Shown: positions 1-10,664 of the stretch, one piece after another
Position numbering within the stretch: the stretch's first letter is position 1
Layout: each line of letters begins with the position of its first letter
Assembly (NCBI GenBank): GCA_033807775.1
Contig: JAWVWS010001004.1
Coordinates: forward strand, 372,001 to 436,000
Direction: 5' to 3'
DNA: 64,000 bases
DNA from: Saussurea involucrata
Lineage: Eukaryota; Streptophyta; Magnoliopsida; Asterales; Asteraceae
Notes under the pieces: generated by a model
Seen by the model: the letters and a program-made list of their open reading frames with translations, nothing else
Told to the model about the DNA's origin: nothing
Databases searched by the model: none
Made by a program: the position numbers and the translations under genes

Positions 1-152
1 TTTTGAAATCTTACATTTGCATGCGATTTGTCAGAGAGAGAAAAACAAACCTTGATATCAGCGAATCAAGTTTATTCAGAGAGAAGGTGGTAGAATGGGT
101 TATACAAGTTGATTTTATCCTACCGTTGATCAAATGTGAACCGCTGAAGATT

Positions 153-3100
153 TTACTCTTCAAAGTTCAGCATTTCAAGCTCGCTGATGAGAAAGTTGAA
201 TCTTGTCTCATCAAGAGGTTTGGTGAACAGATCAGCTAACTGATAATCAGTTGGGATAAAGTGAAGTTCTATATCACCATTCATCACATGATACCTGATT
301 TCGATGTGTTTTGTCTTTGAGTGTAGCACTGGATTATTGGCTATAGCGATGGCACTTGTGTTGTCGCAATAGATTGGAATATTTGAGAGCTGAAGGTCAT
401 AGTCCAGTAGTTGATTTCTCATCCATAAGACCTGAGAACAACAGCTTCCAGCGGCTACATACTCAGCTTCAGCTGTGGAGGTGGACACTGAGTTTTGCTT
501 TTTACTTGTCCAACTTACCAGCTTTCCACCCAGGAGCTGACATCCTCCTGTGGTGCTTTTCCTATCCATTCTGCAACCTGCAAAATCACTATCTGAATAG
601 GCGATTAAATCGAATCCTGAGTCTTTGGGATACCAAAGACCTAGATTCGCTGTATCCTTAAGATATCGAAAAATTCGCTTTACAGCTTTCATATGAGATA
701 TCTTAGATTCAGCTTGATATCGTGCACACAAGCATGTTGCAAACATAATATCGGGTCAGCTAGCTGTAAGATACAAAAGAGAGTCGATCGTCCCACGGTA
801 CAGAGTGACATTTATAGGAATACCCTTAGTATCCTTATCAAGTGTCAGGGGTGGTGCCATAGGGGTTTTCATAGCTGAACTTTCAGTTAAGTCGAATTTC
901 TTCAGCATATCTTTAACATACTTTCCCTGATTAATGAAAGTTCCTTTTTCATTTTGTTTTATCTGAAGACCAAGGAAATATGTTAGTTCACCCATCATGC
1001 TCATCTTATACTCATCTTTCATTCTTTCGCTTATCAGCGAAACGAGTACAAAGATCAGGGTTAGTAGAGCCAAATATAATATCATCAACATATATTTGAA
1101 CAAGAATGATATGACCTTTTACTTTCCTGAAAAATAGAGTTTTGTCGATTTTGCCTCGCTCAAATTTTTCAATATGGAGATAAGTAGAAAGAGTGTCATA
1201 CCATGCACGTGGAGCTTGCTTTAAGCCATAAAGTGCCTTATCCAGTTTATAAACATAACCTGGACGCTTAGGATCTGAGAATCCTGGAGGTTGTTCCACA
1301 TAGACTTCTTGATTCAGCTTTCCATTTAGAAACGCTGACTTAACATCCATCTGATATACTTTGAAGTCTTTGTGTACAGCGTATGCTAAGAATAGACGAA
1401 TAGATTCTAATCTTGCTACTGGAGCAAATGTTTCGTCATAATCTATGCCTTCCTCTTGTCTGTATCCCCGAGCAACAAGACGAGCCTTGTTGCGGGTTAC
1501 AGTTCCATGTTCGTCCAACTTGTTTCGATAGACCCATTTAGTGCCTATCATTGTTTTGTCAGTTGGTCTTCGAACAAGTTTCCAAACTTTGTTTCTTTCG
1601 AATTCAGTCAGCTCTTCTTGCATCGCGCTGACCCAGTTTGGATCTTTGAGGGCATCATCTACTTTCTTTGGTTCAGTTAGTGAAATAAAATTAACAAATA
1701 AACAAATATTACCTGCACTTCGTCGAGTCTGAATACCGGCGTTTGGATCACCAAGAATTTGATCAATTGGGTGATTTACAGTCCATCGCTGAGCCGGAGC
1801 GTGAGACGCTGACTCAACCTGAACTGGAGGAGCTGAAGATGAGGCTTCAGCGACGTCTGGAGTATTAGCCAAGAGAGGAATGGATGCACTTGTCATTATA
1901 TTCACTGGTTGCTGAGAAGTAGATGGAATGTCTGAGACATTGGGTTCAGAAGCAGGTATAGTGTTTATAGGAACAGCTAAGACCCATGAAGTTTCAGCTT
2001 CACTATTCTGCATATTTGGGATGATAGTAGGACCATCATCTTCAACGGTATGAGCACGAGGAGTGGGAATATCTTCTGAATCACCAAGATGAGAAAACAT
2101 CCATTGATTCAGTTTTTCAGTGTCAGCGTTCGGTTTAGAGTTCGCTGAATGGGATTCGTCAAACGTGACGTGAATTGTTTCTTCAACAGTTTGTCTTCTT
2201 CGATTGAAGACTCTGAAGGCTTTGGAGACTGAGGAGTATCCAAGAAAGATTCCATCATCAGCCTTAGGATCAAACTTTCCAAGGGCATCTCTATTGTTCA
2301 GTATGAAACACTGACATCCAAAGATGTGAAGAAAGCTGATTGAAGGCTTTCTCCCATGAAAAAGTTCATAGGCTGTTTTATTGAATCTTTTAACTATCAG
2401 CGACCTGTTTTGCGTAAAACAAGCGGTGTTGACAGCTTCTGCCCAAAACTGAGTAGGCAGGTGAGAATCGTTGAGCATTGAACGAGCAGCTTCAATAATT
2501 GTTCTATTTCTTCTTTTAGCGACTCCATTCTGTTGCGGTGTTCTCACTGAAGAAAAGTTGTGAGAAATACCCTTACTCTCAAGAAAGGAATCAAGAGATC
2601 TGTTTTTGAATTCAGTCCCATGATCACTCCTTATTGAGCGAACGGTCAAATTGTTCAGGGTTTCCATCTTCCGAACAAAGGTGATGAGTTTTTCAGGGGT
2701 GTCACTCTTGGAACGGAGAAACATAACCCATGTATAACGAGAAAATTCATCAACTATGACCAGTGTATATTTCTTTCCAGCGATGGATTGTTTGTTAACA
2801 GAGCCAAACAAATCCATATGGAGTAGTTGTAGAGGAGATGACACTGAGGAAACTTGCTTTGATTTAAAGCTTGATTTGGCCTGCTTCCCTTTTTCACACG
2901 CTGGACATAAAGACTCTTTGGCGTATGAGTGTTGAGGTAGACCAGTGACTAACTCTTTTGAAGAAAGAGTGTTCAGTGTCTTGAAATTCAGATGAGCGAG
3001 CCTCTTATGCCATAGCCAGTTGACATCAGATGAGGCTTTTGAGAAGAAACAGGAGTTCTCAGTGGTTGTTGAGTCCATGTTTATTACATAAACATTTTCC

Positions 3101-3402
3101 AAACGATAACCGCTGAGAGCTATCTTCTCCTTTTTGTCAGTGACAAAGCAGGATTCCTTAGTAAAGATTACTTTGTTATCCTTATCGCAAAGCTGACTGA
3201 TGCTTAAAAGATTATGCTTCAGCCCTTCAACATATGCGACTCTTCTGAAGGTGGTTGTACCATTAGAGAGTACACCAAACCCTCGGGTATGTCCTTTTCC
3301 ATTTCCACCGATAGTTACAGAGGGACCCTTCTCTTCCTTGTATTCAGCGAGCAGGCTTTTCTTTCCAGTCATGTGTCTAGAGCATCCGCTATCGAGATAC
3401 CA
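153..3402 (-). pseudogene. pol: pol: protease, integrase, RT, RNase H (element A)
   Basis: Polyprotein that cuts Gag-Pol, copies RNA to DNA and inserts it. Protease begins with WYLDSGCSRHM near 3402-3370. GAG-pre-integrase (HKRLAHLN, CPACEKGK) and the integrase core follow, with Asp in HMDLFG and Asp in RSDHGTEF. The expected catalytic Glu is Lys (QNGVAKRRNR; codon AAA), so integrase should be inactive. RT keeps MDVKSAFLNG and YVDDIIFG. A frameshift lies near 1035, after STNPDLCTRFAD. The frame then runs 1103 to 153 with one TGA at 756-758 between LLYLTAS and PDIMF. RNase H shows YSDSDFAG, STAEAEYVA and the C-terminal DLFTKPL. Confidence 0.9.
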
Positions 3403-3435
3403 GATACCCTTCTAAACCTGCATCACAAAGGAAGA

Positions 3436-4449
3436 TCAGTTTTTCTTGGGAACCCAATTAACCATGTGTACACGTTTGGCAGTGGAAGTAGTTGGAATGG
3501 AAGGTTCAGCAATCTTCGCAGCATTAGAAGATTCAGCTTTGTCAGTCTTCACTTTGGTTAATTTCTTAACCTCAGTGGTCTTCTTTGCTTTGGGGGCAAT
3601 CTTCACCTTAGCTATCTTTTCAGCTTTGGTGGCTGATGGACACTTACTAGCAATATGATCAGTAAGTCCACAGTGATAACATTTCCTATAACTAAAAGTA
3701 GTTCTAGGACTATTTGAATGCTGAGCTTTTGATTTTGAATTAGAAGGACCAGCACCAAATAAGCTTTTGGCTTTAGAAATGGGAGGAACATTTAGTTCTT
3801 CAGATTTCTTACCAAGGACATCCACTCTTAGTCTAGGAGTAGATCGCTGAATAGACCCACGCTGAGTAGATCCAGAGATCTGATTCCTTGATCCAGAGGA
3901 ATAAATCACTAAAGCTTTAGAAGCATTCAGCTTTGGTACTAAAGTACCCTTCTGAGGATTTTGGTTCAACGCAATTCCTTTACCTTTATCTTTAAAGACA
4001 GAGGTAGGTTTTGGATAAACCATTTTCTCTTTACCTTTTGAAGAGGCAGAGATTTCCTCGGGGATAGGTGGTCTAGAGGACGAACACTGAGAAGATGAAG
4101 TGTCAGCGACTGAGGATACGAAAGTTCCAAATAAGAGAATGGAACGATCAGTGGTTGGTTCTTTAGTTTCATATTTGTAACCAAGACCACGTTTATCACT
4201 CAGGGGTATCTGAGACATAATTATCTCAGTGATCTTTGTTGAAGAGTTACACCATCCTTCAACAGTAGATTTTTCAGCTTTCAAAGCAGCGATAGCTTCT
4301 GCTCGTTCGATTTTGACTAGGTGATTTAAATGCACTTGATCTTTAAAATCTTCTTCAATTTTAGAAAGCTTTTCTATTTGAAGGTGACAGTTTTTAAGCT
4401 GTTCAGCGAGATCAAGGATTTGGTTTTCAACTATAGTTTTGCCATTCAT
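3436..4449 (-). pseudogene. gag: gag, C-terminal part: coiled coil and second knuckle (element A)
   Basis: The first 60 residues look like a coiled coil (NQILDLAEQLKNCHLQIEKL). A Ser/Lys-rich linker follows, then a second CCHC knuckle, CYHCGLTDHIASKC, then a Lys-rich tail ending VNWVPKKN and a stop. This end is the usual border before pol in this type of Copia; the protease motif starts about 35 bp downstream in a different frame, so pol would need read-through or frameshifting, or the border has decayed. The 1014-bp frame is open, making this the best preserved gag block. Confidence 0.8.
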
Positions 4450-4458
4450 GGCTTCATA

Positions 4459-5227
4459 TTAGCTTCTAGTCAAGAGATCGATTTTGCGGAGACTGTCAGC
4501 TTCATCAATATTTGCAATATTTGTAAAGAAGGAAGGTGATACCTGAATAGCAGAGGTTGAAGTAGAGGGAATGTTTGAACTTTCTTCCTCATCTTCAATC
4601 TTTGCCATAAGACAGAGATTGGCTTCATCATCCTCAAAGTCAGATGATGATTCTTCTTCTTCAGAGGCAGCCCAATCGTAAACCATCAGGCCTTTGCCTT
4701 TCTTCTTGAAGCTTTTCAGCTTTGCATATTTTTCTTTCAGCTTAGAATATTTGTCATCTTTATTCCTGGGAATAAAGGATTTTTTTGGGAAACGCTGAGT
4801 TTCTAGATATTTTCTTAGACCTGCACTCGTTAGCGAAATGTCCAATCTTTTCGCAGTTAAAACAAGTAGCAGTAGCCTTATCAACAGTGGCTGATGATCT
4901 TGGCTTATCAGTTATAGAAAGAGGTTTGTTCTTTCTGAACATTTTCTTTTTGGCGAATCTCCTGAACTTTTTAGTTGGGAGAGCCAAAGATTCATCATCA
5001 TCTGAAGAGTCAGAATCTGATGACCTTTCAGAGTTACTCTCTAACTCAGTGATAGTGACCGAGGGTCGCTGAGTAGAGGGTTCCTCTGATATTAAAGCAA
5101 CAAGGGTGCTTTTGGAATCTTTTACAAGATTCTTCTTAAGATGGCTTGATTGCTCATGATTCAGCATCGTGCCATATAAGGTAGCATGTGTCATTGATCT
5201 TAGATCCTTTGACAGCTTGAGACACAT
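4459..5227 (-). pseudogene. gag: gag, middle part with CCHC zinc knuckle (element A)
   Basis: Two overlapping frames (5227-4760 and 4884-4459) continue gag. The first has a Ser/Asp-rich acidic stretch, a basic KKFRRFAKKKMFRKN segment and a CCHC knuckle, CFNCEKIGHFANEC, that binds nucleic acid. The second has a Lys-rich stretch followed by a very acidic EEEESSSDFEDDE region. The frame changes just after the knuckle, near 4880-4790, so one indel separates them. The length and acidic tail fit Sirevirus-type Gag, which is longer than in other Copia lineages. Confidence 0.8.
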
Positions 5228-5239
5228 AGAATAACTGTC

Positions 5240-5845
5240 TCAGCTTTCAGGTAAACATTCTAGAAACTTTGTCAGCACTTCAAAGTTAGAATATTCCTTC
5301 CCAACAGTTTTTAGATCTATTATTAAGCAATTAAAACGTTGGTGAACTTCAGAGAGAGTCTCATTCTTACCACAAATGAAACTTTCATACTGTCTTACCA
5401 GGTTGATCTTTCGAGAGTCATGGACTTCAGCAGTACCTTCATACTGAAGACATATTGTGTCCCACATGGCTTTTGAGGATTTCAGGTTCATGACGGAATT
5501 GTAGACTTCGTCAGGAAGAGCCATGGATAGTATGGATCTGGCTTTTGTGTCGATAGCCACTTTCTTCTTATCTTCGTCAGTCCACGTATAAACTTCTTTG
5601 GGTACCAGCCTTTCTGGAATAGCAGGTCTATTCTCAGCGGCAGGTACTGCGGCATCAATTCTTACAGGAATAAATGGGCCGTTTTCAAGATAATAAGGCA
5701 TAGTAGGGTCTACACCTTCTAAGAAGAGAGTCATCCTATTTTTCCATAGATTAAAATTATCTCTGGAGAATCTAGGGGGTTTTGCAAGAGAACCATTGTC
5801 GATATAATTTGTGTTTGTGTTGGTAGCCATTTTTAGAAATAGCAA
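5240..5845 (-). pseudogene. gag: gag, N-terminal part (element A)
   Basis: Codes for the N-terminal, capsid-like part of a Copia Gag (UBN2/DUF4219 type), which packages element RNA in cytoplasmic particles. The start at 5845 is 53 bp after the primer site. Early residues include PPRFSRDNFNLWKNRM, then a Trp-rich helical domain with AKARSILSMALPDEV-like and KAMWDTICLQYEG stretches typical of plant Copia gag. The frame stops after LECLPES; the next gag block continues in another frame within about 15 bases, so a short indel has split the gene. Confidence 0.85.
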
Positions 5846-5898
5846 GGAAGAGAAATCTTAGTATAGATTAGATCTTGTTTATGAGATTAAACAAACCC

Positions 5899-5910
5899 GC
5901 TCTGATACCA
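5899..5910 (-). other. Primer binding site, element A
   Basis: Minus strand reads TGGTATCAGAGC, complementary to the 3' end of plant initiator tRNA-Met. It lies 2 bp inside the LTR border and about 53 bp before the gag start codon. Confidence 0.9.
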
Positions 5911-5912
5911 CT

Positions 5913-6955
5913 TGTTGGTCCCGAAGGGCTATACAAGTTTGTAGAAGGGGGGGTTGAATACAAACACACGGATTTTACTTTTCTAAATTGTTTATTGATA
6001 AATCATTAACAATTTACAGCTTGTTGCGAAAACAAGATTAAGGATAAATCCTAAATCTAAACAAGTTGGAACACTAAGTTTCTTGCACTAAGAAAGAGAA
6101 ATAAATTACTAATAATAACCTATCTCAAGATAAGAAGGATGAACTTGTCCAGAGTTAGCAAGTTACTTCAAAATGAAGTGAGTTCATCTTCTTATATACT
6201 GCATGCATTTAATGCATGGCAGTATACACTTTACACGTGGCAGCAGCTGATTGGTTTCATGTCATTGACCTTTGTTGACAACCTTAATAGCCGCATGTTT
6301 GAACAGTGTAGTATCAGAGAGGTTGTACGATTTCAGACAATAAGGAGGTTCTTTTCTGACATATCGTACGGAGTCGTGCAAGGGTGGTTGAGACAAAAGT
6401 ACTTTGTACGGAAGACCTCATGATCAGCTTTTCGATGATTCAGCGATCTATCATTTCATATCATCGAATGATAGAGTTCAGCGATAGCTAAAGTCTTGTA
6501 CTTGATACTTCACGTTGATTGGACAAATCTGAGTCTTCGCTGATCCGCATCAGTTCATTAGGAGACTTGTCGCTGGTTCTTGAGCTTGATCTTCGACTTC
6601 AGCGTAGAACCTATGTTGACGTGAAACTTGTCTTCAGGGATCATAAGTAAACAACTAACTTATCAGCGATCACCATAAGGACTGAACAGGCTCAAAGCAT
6701 TATGGTGAACAGTTACGCTGAACAATATATGAGATCATCAGCGATCATCAACAAGACTGAACAGGCTCAGAGCTTGCTGAATGAACAGGGTTCGCTGAAT
6801 GTCTAATCTAAAGAACGAGAGTTCCTATCAGCGGTACTGAAAACAGTCTTAGTACTTATCAGCGATAGTGAAACTCTTATACATTGTTTACTTACAATTT
6901 TCACTAAGTAGAATGGAGAGGGTCATTATCAAATCACTGAGGGTTTGGATCAACA
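5913..6955 (-). repeat. 5' LTR of Copia element A
   Basis: On the plus strand it starts TGTTGGTC next to the primer site and ends GATCAACA, imperfect inverted ends of the TG..CA type. The right end is placed where the integrase reading frame of the host element resumes. Length is 1043 bp. The segment at 6440-6870 repeats the word TCAGCGA or its complement about ten times, and the phrase ACTGAACAGGCTCA twice. The second LTR is outside the window, so the ends rest on the inverted termini and the host frame, not on a pairwise LTR match. Confidence 0.8.
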
Positions 6956-6960
6956 CGAAC

Positions 6961-7968
6961 AGTGTCAAGGATGTGGCGATGTTTACGTTCTGCACGTCCG
7001 TTTTGCGGAGAGGTGCCGGGACAGGAGTACTGAGAAAGAGTACCCTGAGATTGAAGAAAAGAGAGGAGAGAAGATTCTTTGTATTCCATAGCATTATCTG
7101 CTCGAAGAATCTTTATAGGCTTGGAAAACTGGGTCAGAATCATACGGGCGAAGGTAATATATATTTGAGGTAGTTCGGAGCGATGTTTCATGAGATATAT
7201 CCATGTAAAGCGTGTATGATCATTGATAAAGATAACAAAGTATCGAGAACCTCCCATGGATGGATGTGGTGCTGGTCCCCAAACATCAAAATGAATGAGA
7301 TCAAACAGAGAGGCAGATTTAAATTCATTTAGTTGAAAAGGTAAGGCATGATGTTTGCCAAGTTGACAAGATAAACAAGAAACGTTTTCAGAAGAAGTGT
7401 TGCCTAATAATCCTGAACTAGCTAGCAGTTTTATTCTAGCTAAAGATAGATGTCCTAGACGCTTATGCCATAATTCAAAAGAAGGGGTACTGGAAACAGA
7501 AGCAACAAAATTTGATGAGGTTAAGGGAAGACGGAGGTAGACCACTTCAATCATCCGACCAACTTTACGGCCTACTCCAAGTATCTGCTTGGTCTTTGGT
7601 TCCTGCACAACACAACCAGAAGGATGAAACAGAACAATTAGACCGGATTCCATAAGCTGAGTGATTGAAATCAGGCTCAGAGATATGTTAGGGATATGTA
7701 GCACATCAGGTAGTTAAATATTGGGGGTAGAGACAGTCCCACTGAAAGATACAGGTAAGCGAATGTCATCCGCAGTACGGAATGATGAGAACATTTTGGA
7801 GGTTTGCTTAGAGACAAACCCGTCAGCCTTAGGTGTCATGTGGTTACAACATCCACAGTCAAATAGCCAAGGGTTACCTGGTGCTGAGATATCGCACTGA
7901 GAATTCATACCCATAGAACCTGTCATGAGTCTCTCGATAAGCTCTTGGTTGCGGCGCAAGAGTTCCAT
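6961..7968 (-). pseudogene. pol: pol fragment: protease and integrase N-terminal two thirds (element B)
   Basis: The frame 7968-7714 contains a protease-like WLFDCGCCNHMT, where the usual DSG is DCG, and stops with TAA. The same protein resumes at 7704 with LHIPNISLSLISI. GAG-pre-integrase is HKRLGHLSLAR with CLSCQLGKHH. The integrase core keeps all three acidic residues: HFDVWGP, RADNAMEY and NGRAERKHRH. After HILDTVR the frame enters the LTR of element A and ends. Nothing of RT or RNase H is present. A damaged copy whose integrase was intact at the active site when it was interrupted. Confidence 0.88.
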
Positions 7969-8198
7969 AAGGTCAGGCGATGAGGTGTTGCTATGCGATG
8001 CCTGAATTGCTGGCGTAGAGGAGTCCTGAGTGATTGATTACCTGAATTCCGTGGATGCCTTGGACAGTCAGACCTAAAGTGTCGTGGCTGTGTGATCCCA
8101 CACCAGCGACATTTTTGAATTGGGCAGTTGAGGAGAAGATGAGAAGTAGAGTGACAGAACGTGCATTCACTGTATTTAGACTGGCTATAGAGAGCCAT
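7923..8198 (-). pseudogene. gag: gag C-terminal zinc-knuckle region (element B)
   Basis: A short frame with a repeated Cys/His pattern: CTFCHSTSHLLLNC followed by CRWCGITQPRHFRSDC, then basic residues. The first matches the CX2CX4HX4C spacing in part and the second looks like a degenerate companion. Its 3' end overlaps the start of the pol block, as expected for a Copia polyprotein carrying a frameshift at this place. Confidence 0.65.
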
Positions 8199-8847
8199 TG
8201 GACTTATTAGAAAACTGATTGAAAACTGGAACTGAAGACTGGAAGGAAATTTCGGAATGTAAAGAACCGATCGTGAGGTACCGAAACTGAGTGTTCCTGA
8301 ATTGAAAACCGAAAAGAGGAGTTTCAGAGGTGTGAGTGATGGAACTGAGTGTTCCGGAATTAAGTTCAGAAAAGTGAGAACTGGAGTTGAGTTCTGAAAA
8401 AGTTCTCAAACCCTGTTTTTGAAATTTTGAGAGTACTGGAATGTGAGTTCCGGAATTGAAAACAGTAGTTCCGGAATTGAAAACAGGTTCCGAAAGAAGA
8501 AGCAGGTTCCGAAAGAAGAAGCAGGTTCCGGAAGAAGGAGTTCCGGAATTAAAAATGAAACAGGTTTCAGAAGAAGATTGGAGCAGGTTCCGGAAGTAGT
8601 AGTTCCGGAGTGAGTGAGTTCTGGAAGTAAGGTTCCGGAGTGAGTGAGTTCCGGAGTGAGGGAGTTCCGGAAGTAGGGTTCCGGAGTAAGTGAGTTCCGG
8701 AAGTAGGGTTCCGGAGTGAGTGAGTTCCGGAAGTAGGGTTCCAGACTAGGGCGATTTTGCGGCGAACAAATAAAGAGCGAGCAGAAAGATCGAACGGTAA
8801 ACAAGTCAAAATCGAAAGGGCAGGAGAGTAGATAATGCGTACCTACA
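8199..8847 (-). repeat. Degenerate gag region with about 30-bp tandem repeats (element B)
   Basis: Between the knuckle region and the primer site, where the capsid part of gag should be, the sequence is dominated by the words TTCCGGA and AGTGAGTGAG. From about 8627 to 8745 they form a 30-bp unit, TCCGGAGTGAGTGAGTTCCG plus about ten more bases, repeated about four times; looser copies extend to 8440. Two frames stay open by repeat structure (an NPTSGTHSLR-like peptide), but no capsid motif is recognisable. Either gag was replaced by repeat expansion or a minisatellite grew inside it. Confidence 0.7.
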
Positions 8848-8859
8848 GCTCTGATACCA
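8848..8859 (-). other. Primer binding site, element B
   Basis: Minus strand TGGTATCAGAGC, complementary to initiator tRNA-Met, directly touching the LTR end at 8860. Confidence 0.9.
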
Positions 8860-9065
8860 TGTTAGGATTCAAGTAGGAATCAATCTATGAGCAATCGAGA
8901 GAGAGAGATCGCTGAACTGTGCAGCATCTTTTCATATATTGAGAGCGATTACAAAAGACTGATTAACCTAATTATGAAAAATAAGAGATCTATTTATACA
9001 GCCTAAGTTACAGTAATTACAGACTAGCCCTTGTACTATTCATATATACAAATATAACTCTAACA
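8860..9065 (-). repeat. 5' LTR of Copia element B (206 bp)
   Basis: Perfect 6-bp inverted ends, TGTTAG at 8860 and CTAACA at 9060-9065, next to the primer site. ATATG at 9066-9070 should be the target duplication; its partner is off window. Confidence 0.88.
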
Positions 9066-9160
9066 ATATGGAAAGGTAACATTTTTATTACTTTTTATGA
9101 TTTTACCACGTTGGAAACCTTCGTGCTAACTATTTCATGTAGATGATCACAGTTTAAAGA

Positions 9161-9420
9161 GGCCGTTTACTTACTCAGTAAGAGTCAACACTCTAACTTA
9201 CTTTAACGAGTAAAATCCTAATCCATCAAAATTGTATCGTATGCAACAATTTCCATGGTTAGTGCCTACCGGGTAAGAGTCGTCACTCTTACTTATCGGG
9301 TAAGACTCTCTATCCATATCATCACTCTTACCGGGTAAGATTCTTGGTTCTTGTCATCTTCATCCGATAAGGTAATTAAATTGTTAAGTGCTTAATGGGT
9401 AAGAGCTTAGTAGGGACCCC
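9161..9420. mobile_element. hAT-like MITE, degenerate
   Basis: Starts GGCCGTTTACTTACTCAGTAAG and ends in a region whose complement reads GGGGTCCCTACTAAGCTCTT. Internal words GGGTAAGAGT and ACTCTTACC repeat in both orientations. Ends of the type GGGGCTGTTTACT..AGTAAG are common in plant hAT MITEs. No 8-bp duplication is visible (left AGTTTAAA, right TTAGCTAT), so the call is tentative. The bases 9066-9160 and 9421-9717 hold nothing I recognise. Confidence 0.35.
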
Positions 9421-9954
9421 TTAGCTATATATTTTTTGAAAGAAGGAAAGCTGCAAGTTTAATGTGAATGAGAGGAGTTTGTTTTTCGTCATATCAAGGT
9501 AGCTTTATGGATCTATTGGCATGGGCGGATGTAGCTTATGGGCTATGGTAGCCCATGCAACCACAGAAAAATGTTGAGGGTTAGTTACATTTGGTTATTA
9601 ATTGTGAAAAGATGGATTTTTCTAGGTGAAACCATAAACATTGAAACTTTGAGAAATTGAGGGTTAATATTGAAACTTTAGGTTTGAAAAGTCCAAACAA
9701 GTAAAAAGAAACACTTAGGGTGTGTTTGGTTCGGCGGATTCCGACAAAATTGGGCGGAATTGGAATGGTCAATTCCATCGACCAAATTCCATTCCGATGT
9801 TTGGTTCCTAATGGAATGGAATTGAATTCCATAGATTCCCCCCAAATCAGGAATTCATCATTCCTTTCTAAAACTGATGGAATTGAAATCCATTCCACCC
9901 AAAATTAAAAAAAAAATGGCAAAACTACCCTCATCTCAATCTAAAACCCTAGCA

Positions 9955-10139
9955 AACCACAAGGGTTGTGGCATACTGGTTAAGGCCCTGGGGGATGTGG
10001 TGGAATATCCCATCTGTCCAGGGTTCTAATCCAGGCGTACACAATAATTGTGGCTACTGAGGTTTAATCAGGGCTGATGTCTTACAATCATAATTTGCCA
10101 AGGGATTAGTCTAGGCATAGCCTAGGACACCCTTCCAAA
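9955..10139 (+). mobile_element. tRNA-derived SINE with 12-bp target duplication
   Basis: Pol III promoter boxes are visible: box A as TGGCATACTGG at 9969-9979 and box B as GGTTCTAATCC at 10022-10032, spaced as in a tRNA gene. A roughly 100-bp unrelated body and a short A run follow. The flanks carry AAAACCCTAGCA at 9943-9954 and again at 10140-10151, which is the target duplication. A degenerate tRNA head and polymerase III promoter define a SINE. It is not a tRNA gene, because no cloverleaf follows box B. Confidence 0.85.
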
Positions 10140-10482
10140 AAAACCCTAGCAGCAAAATCGTTTTCATTTGTATTCTGCTTCTTCAAGAAACGTTTGGAGA
10201 AGCCGACATAGGGCATCACACACAACAACAACTTGAAAATCGACGAACACCACTTCAAATTGAACGAACACCGGTAGAAATTTATGCTCGATTTCTTCTC
10301 TTATCTATACGATTTCTTCTTTTGAAGTTATCTGTTCGATTCTCCCTCTTATCTGTACGATTTCGATTGCTTTGTTGTTACGATTTGTTTGCTCGATTTC
10401 TTCTCTTCTTGCGTACTCTTTTCTGATCGATTTCTTCTCTTCTTGCGTCATGTACGATCTTCTGTACAGTTTCTTAACATTT

Positions 10483-10600
10483 ATGTTGAGTTACTGATTT
10501 ATGTTTATGTTACTGATCTATGTTTATGTGTTACTGATTTATGTTAGGTTTTATGTTACTGATTTATGTTTTTGTGTTACTGATTTATGTTGGGTTAAAT
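10483..10600. repeat. 18-22-bp minisatellite in the Harbinger-type element
   Basis: The phrase TTACTGATTTATGTT is repeated five or six times with spacers TATG, AGGTTTTATG and TTTGTG. Confidence 0.8.
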
Positions 10601-10627
10601 GTTAATTTTAATATTGTTTATAAGAAA

Positions 10628-10664
10628 AAAAATTAAAATTAAAATTAAAATTAAAATTAAAATT
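10628..10664. repeat. (AAAATT)n run
   Basis: About six to seven copies of AAAATT in direct order, inside the Harbinger-type element. Confidence 0.85.

Larger units (their letters stand above)
1..6955 (-). mobile_element. Ty1/Copia retrotransposon A, 3' end off window
   Basis: Minus-strand LTR retrotransposon read from its 5' LTR at the right towards the left window edge. Order is LTR, initiator-Met primer site, gag, protease, integrase, reverse transcriptase, RNase H, which is the Copia order. The long gag with two CCHC knuckles and a coiled-coil tail, ending in a WVPK-type motif, suggests the Sirevirus lineage (inference). The 3' LTR and polypurine tract are not in the window; positions 1-152 are the non-coding start of the 3' region. 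The right border is sharp: LTR sequence ends at 6955 and the integrase of another Copia element continues at 6956. Frameshifts, one TGA stop in pol and a lost integrase glutamate make the copy non-autonomous. Confidence 0.9.
6956..9065 (-). mobile_element. Ty1/Copia retrotransposon B, cut by element A
   Basis: Minus-strand Copia element with a short 206-bp LTR, primer site, degenerate gag, protease and integrase. Integrase runs into the LTR of element A after HILDTVR, so A inserted into B and the rest of B (RT, RNase H, 3' LTR) should lie beyond A, off the left edge. CGAAC at 6956-6960 would be one copy of A's 5-bp target duplication. The short LTR and RAERKHRHILDTVR wording suggest an Ale/Retrofit-like lineage; this is only an inference. 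Confidence 0.85.

Noticed and set aside
9969..10032. A tRNA gene, suggested by box A and box B
   Set aside because: No anticodon arm or acceptor pairing follows the boxes, and the unit has a long unrelated body, an A-tail and a target duplication, so it is a SINE.
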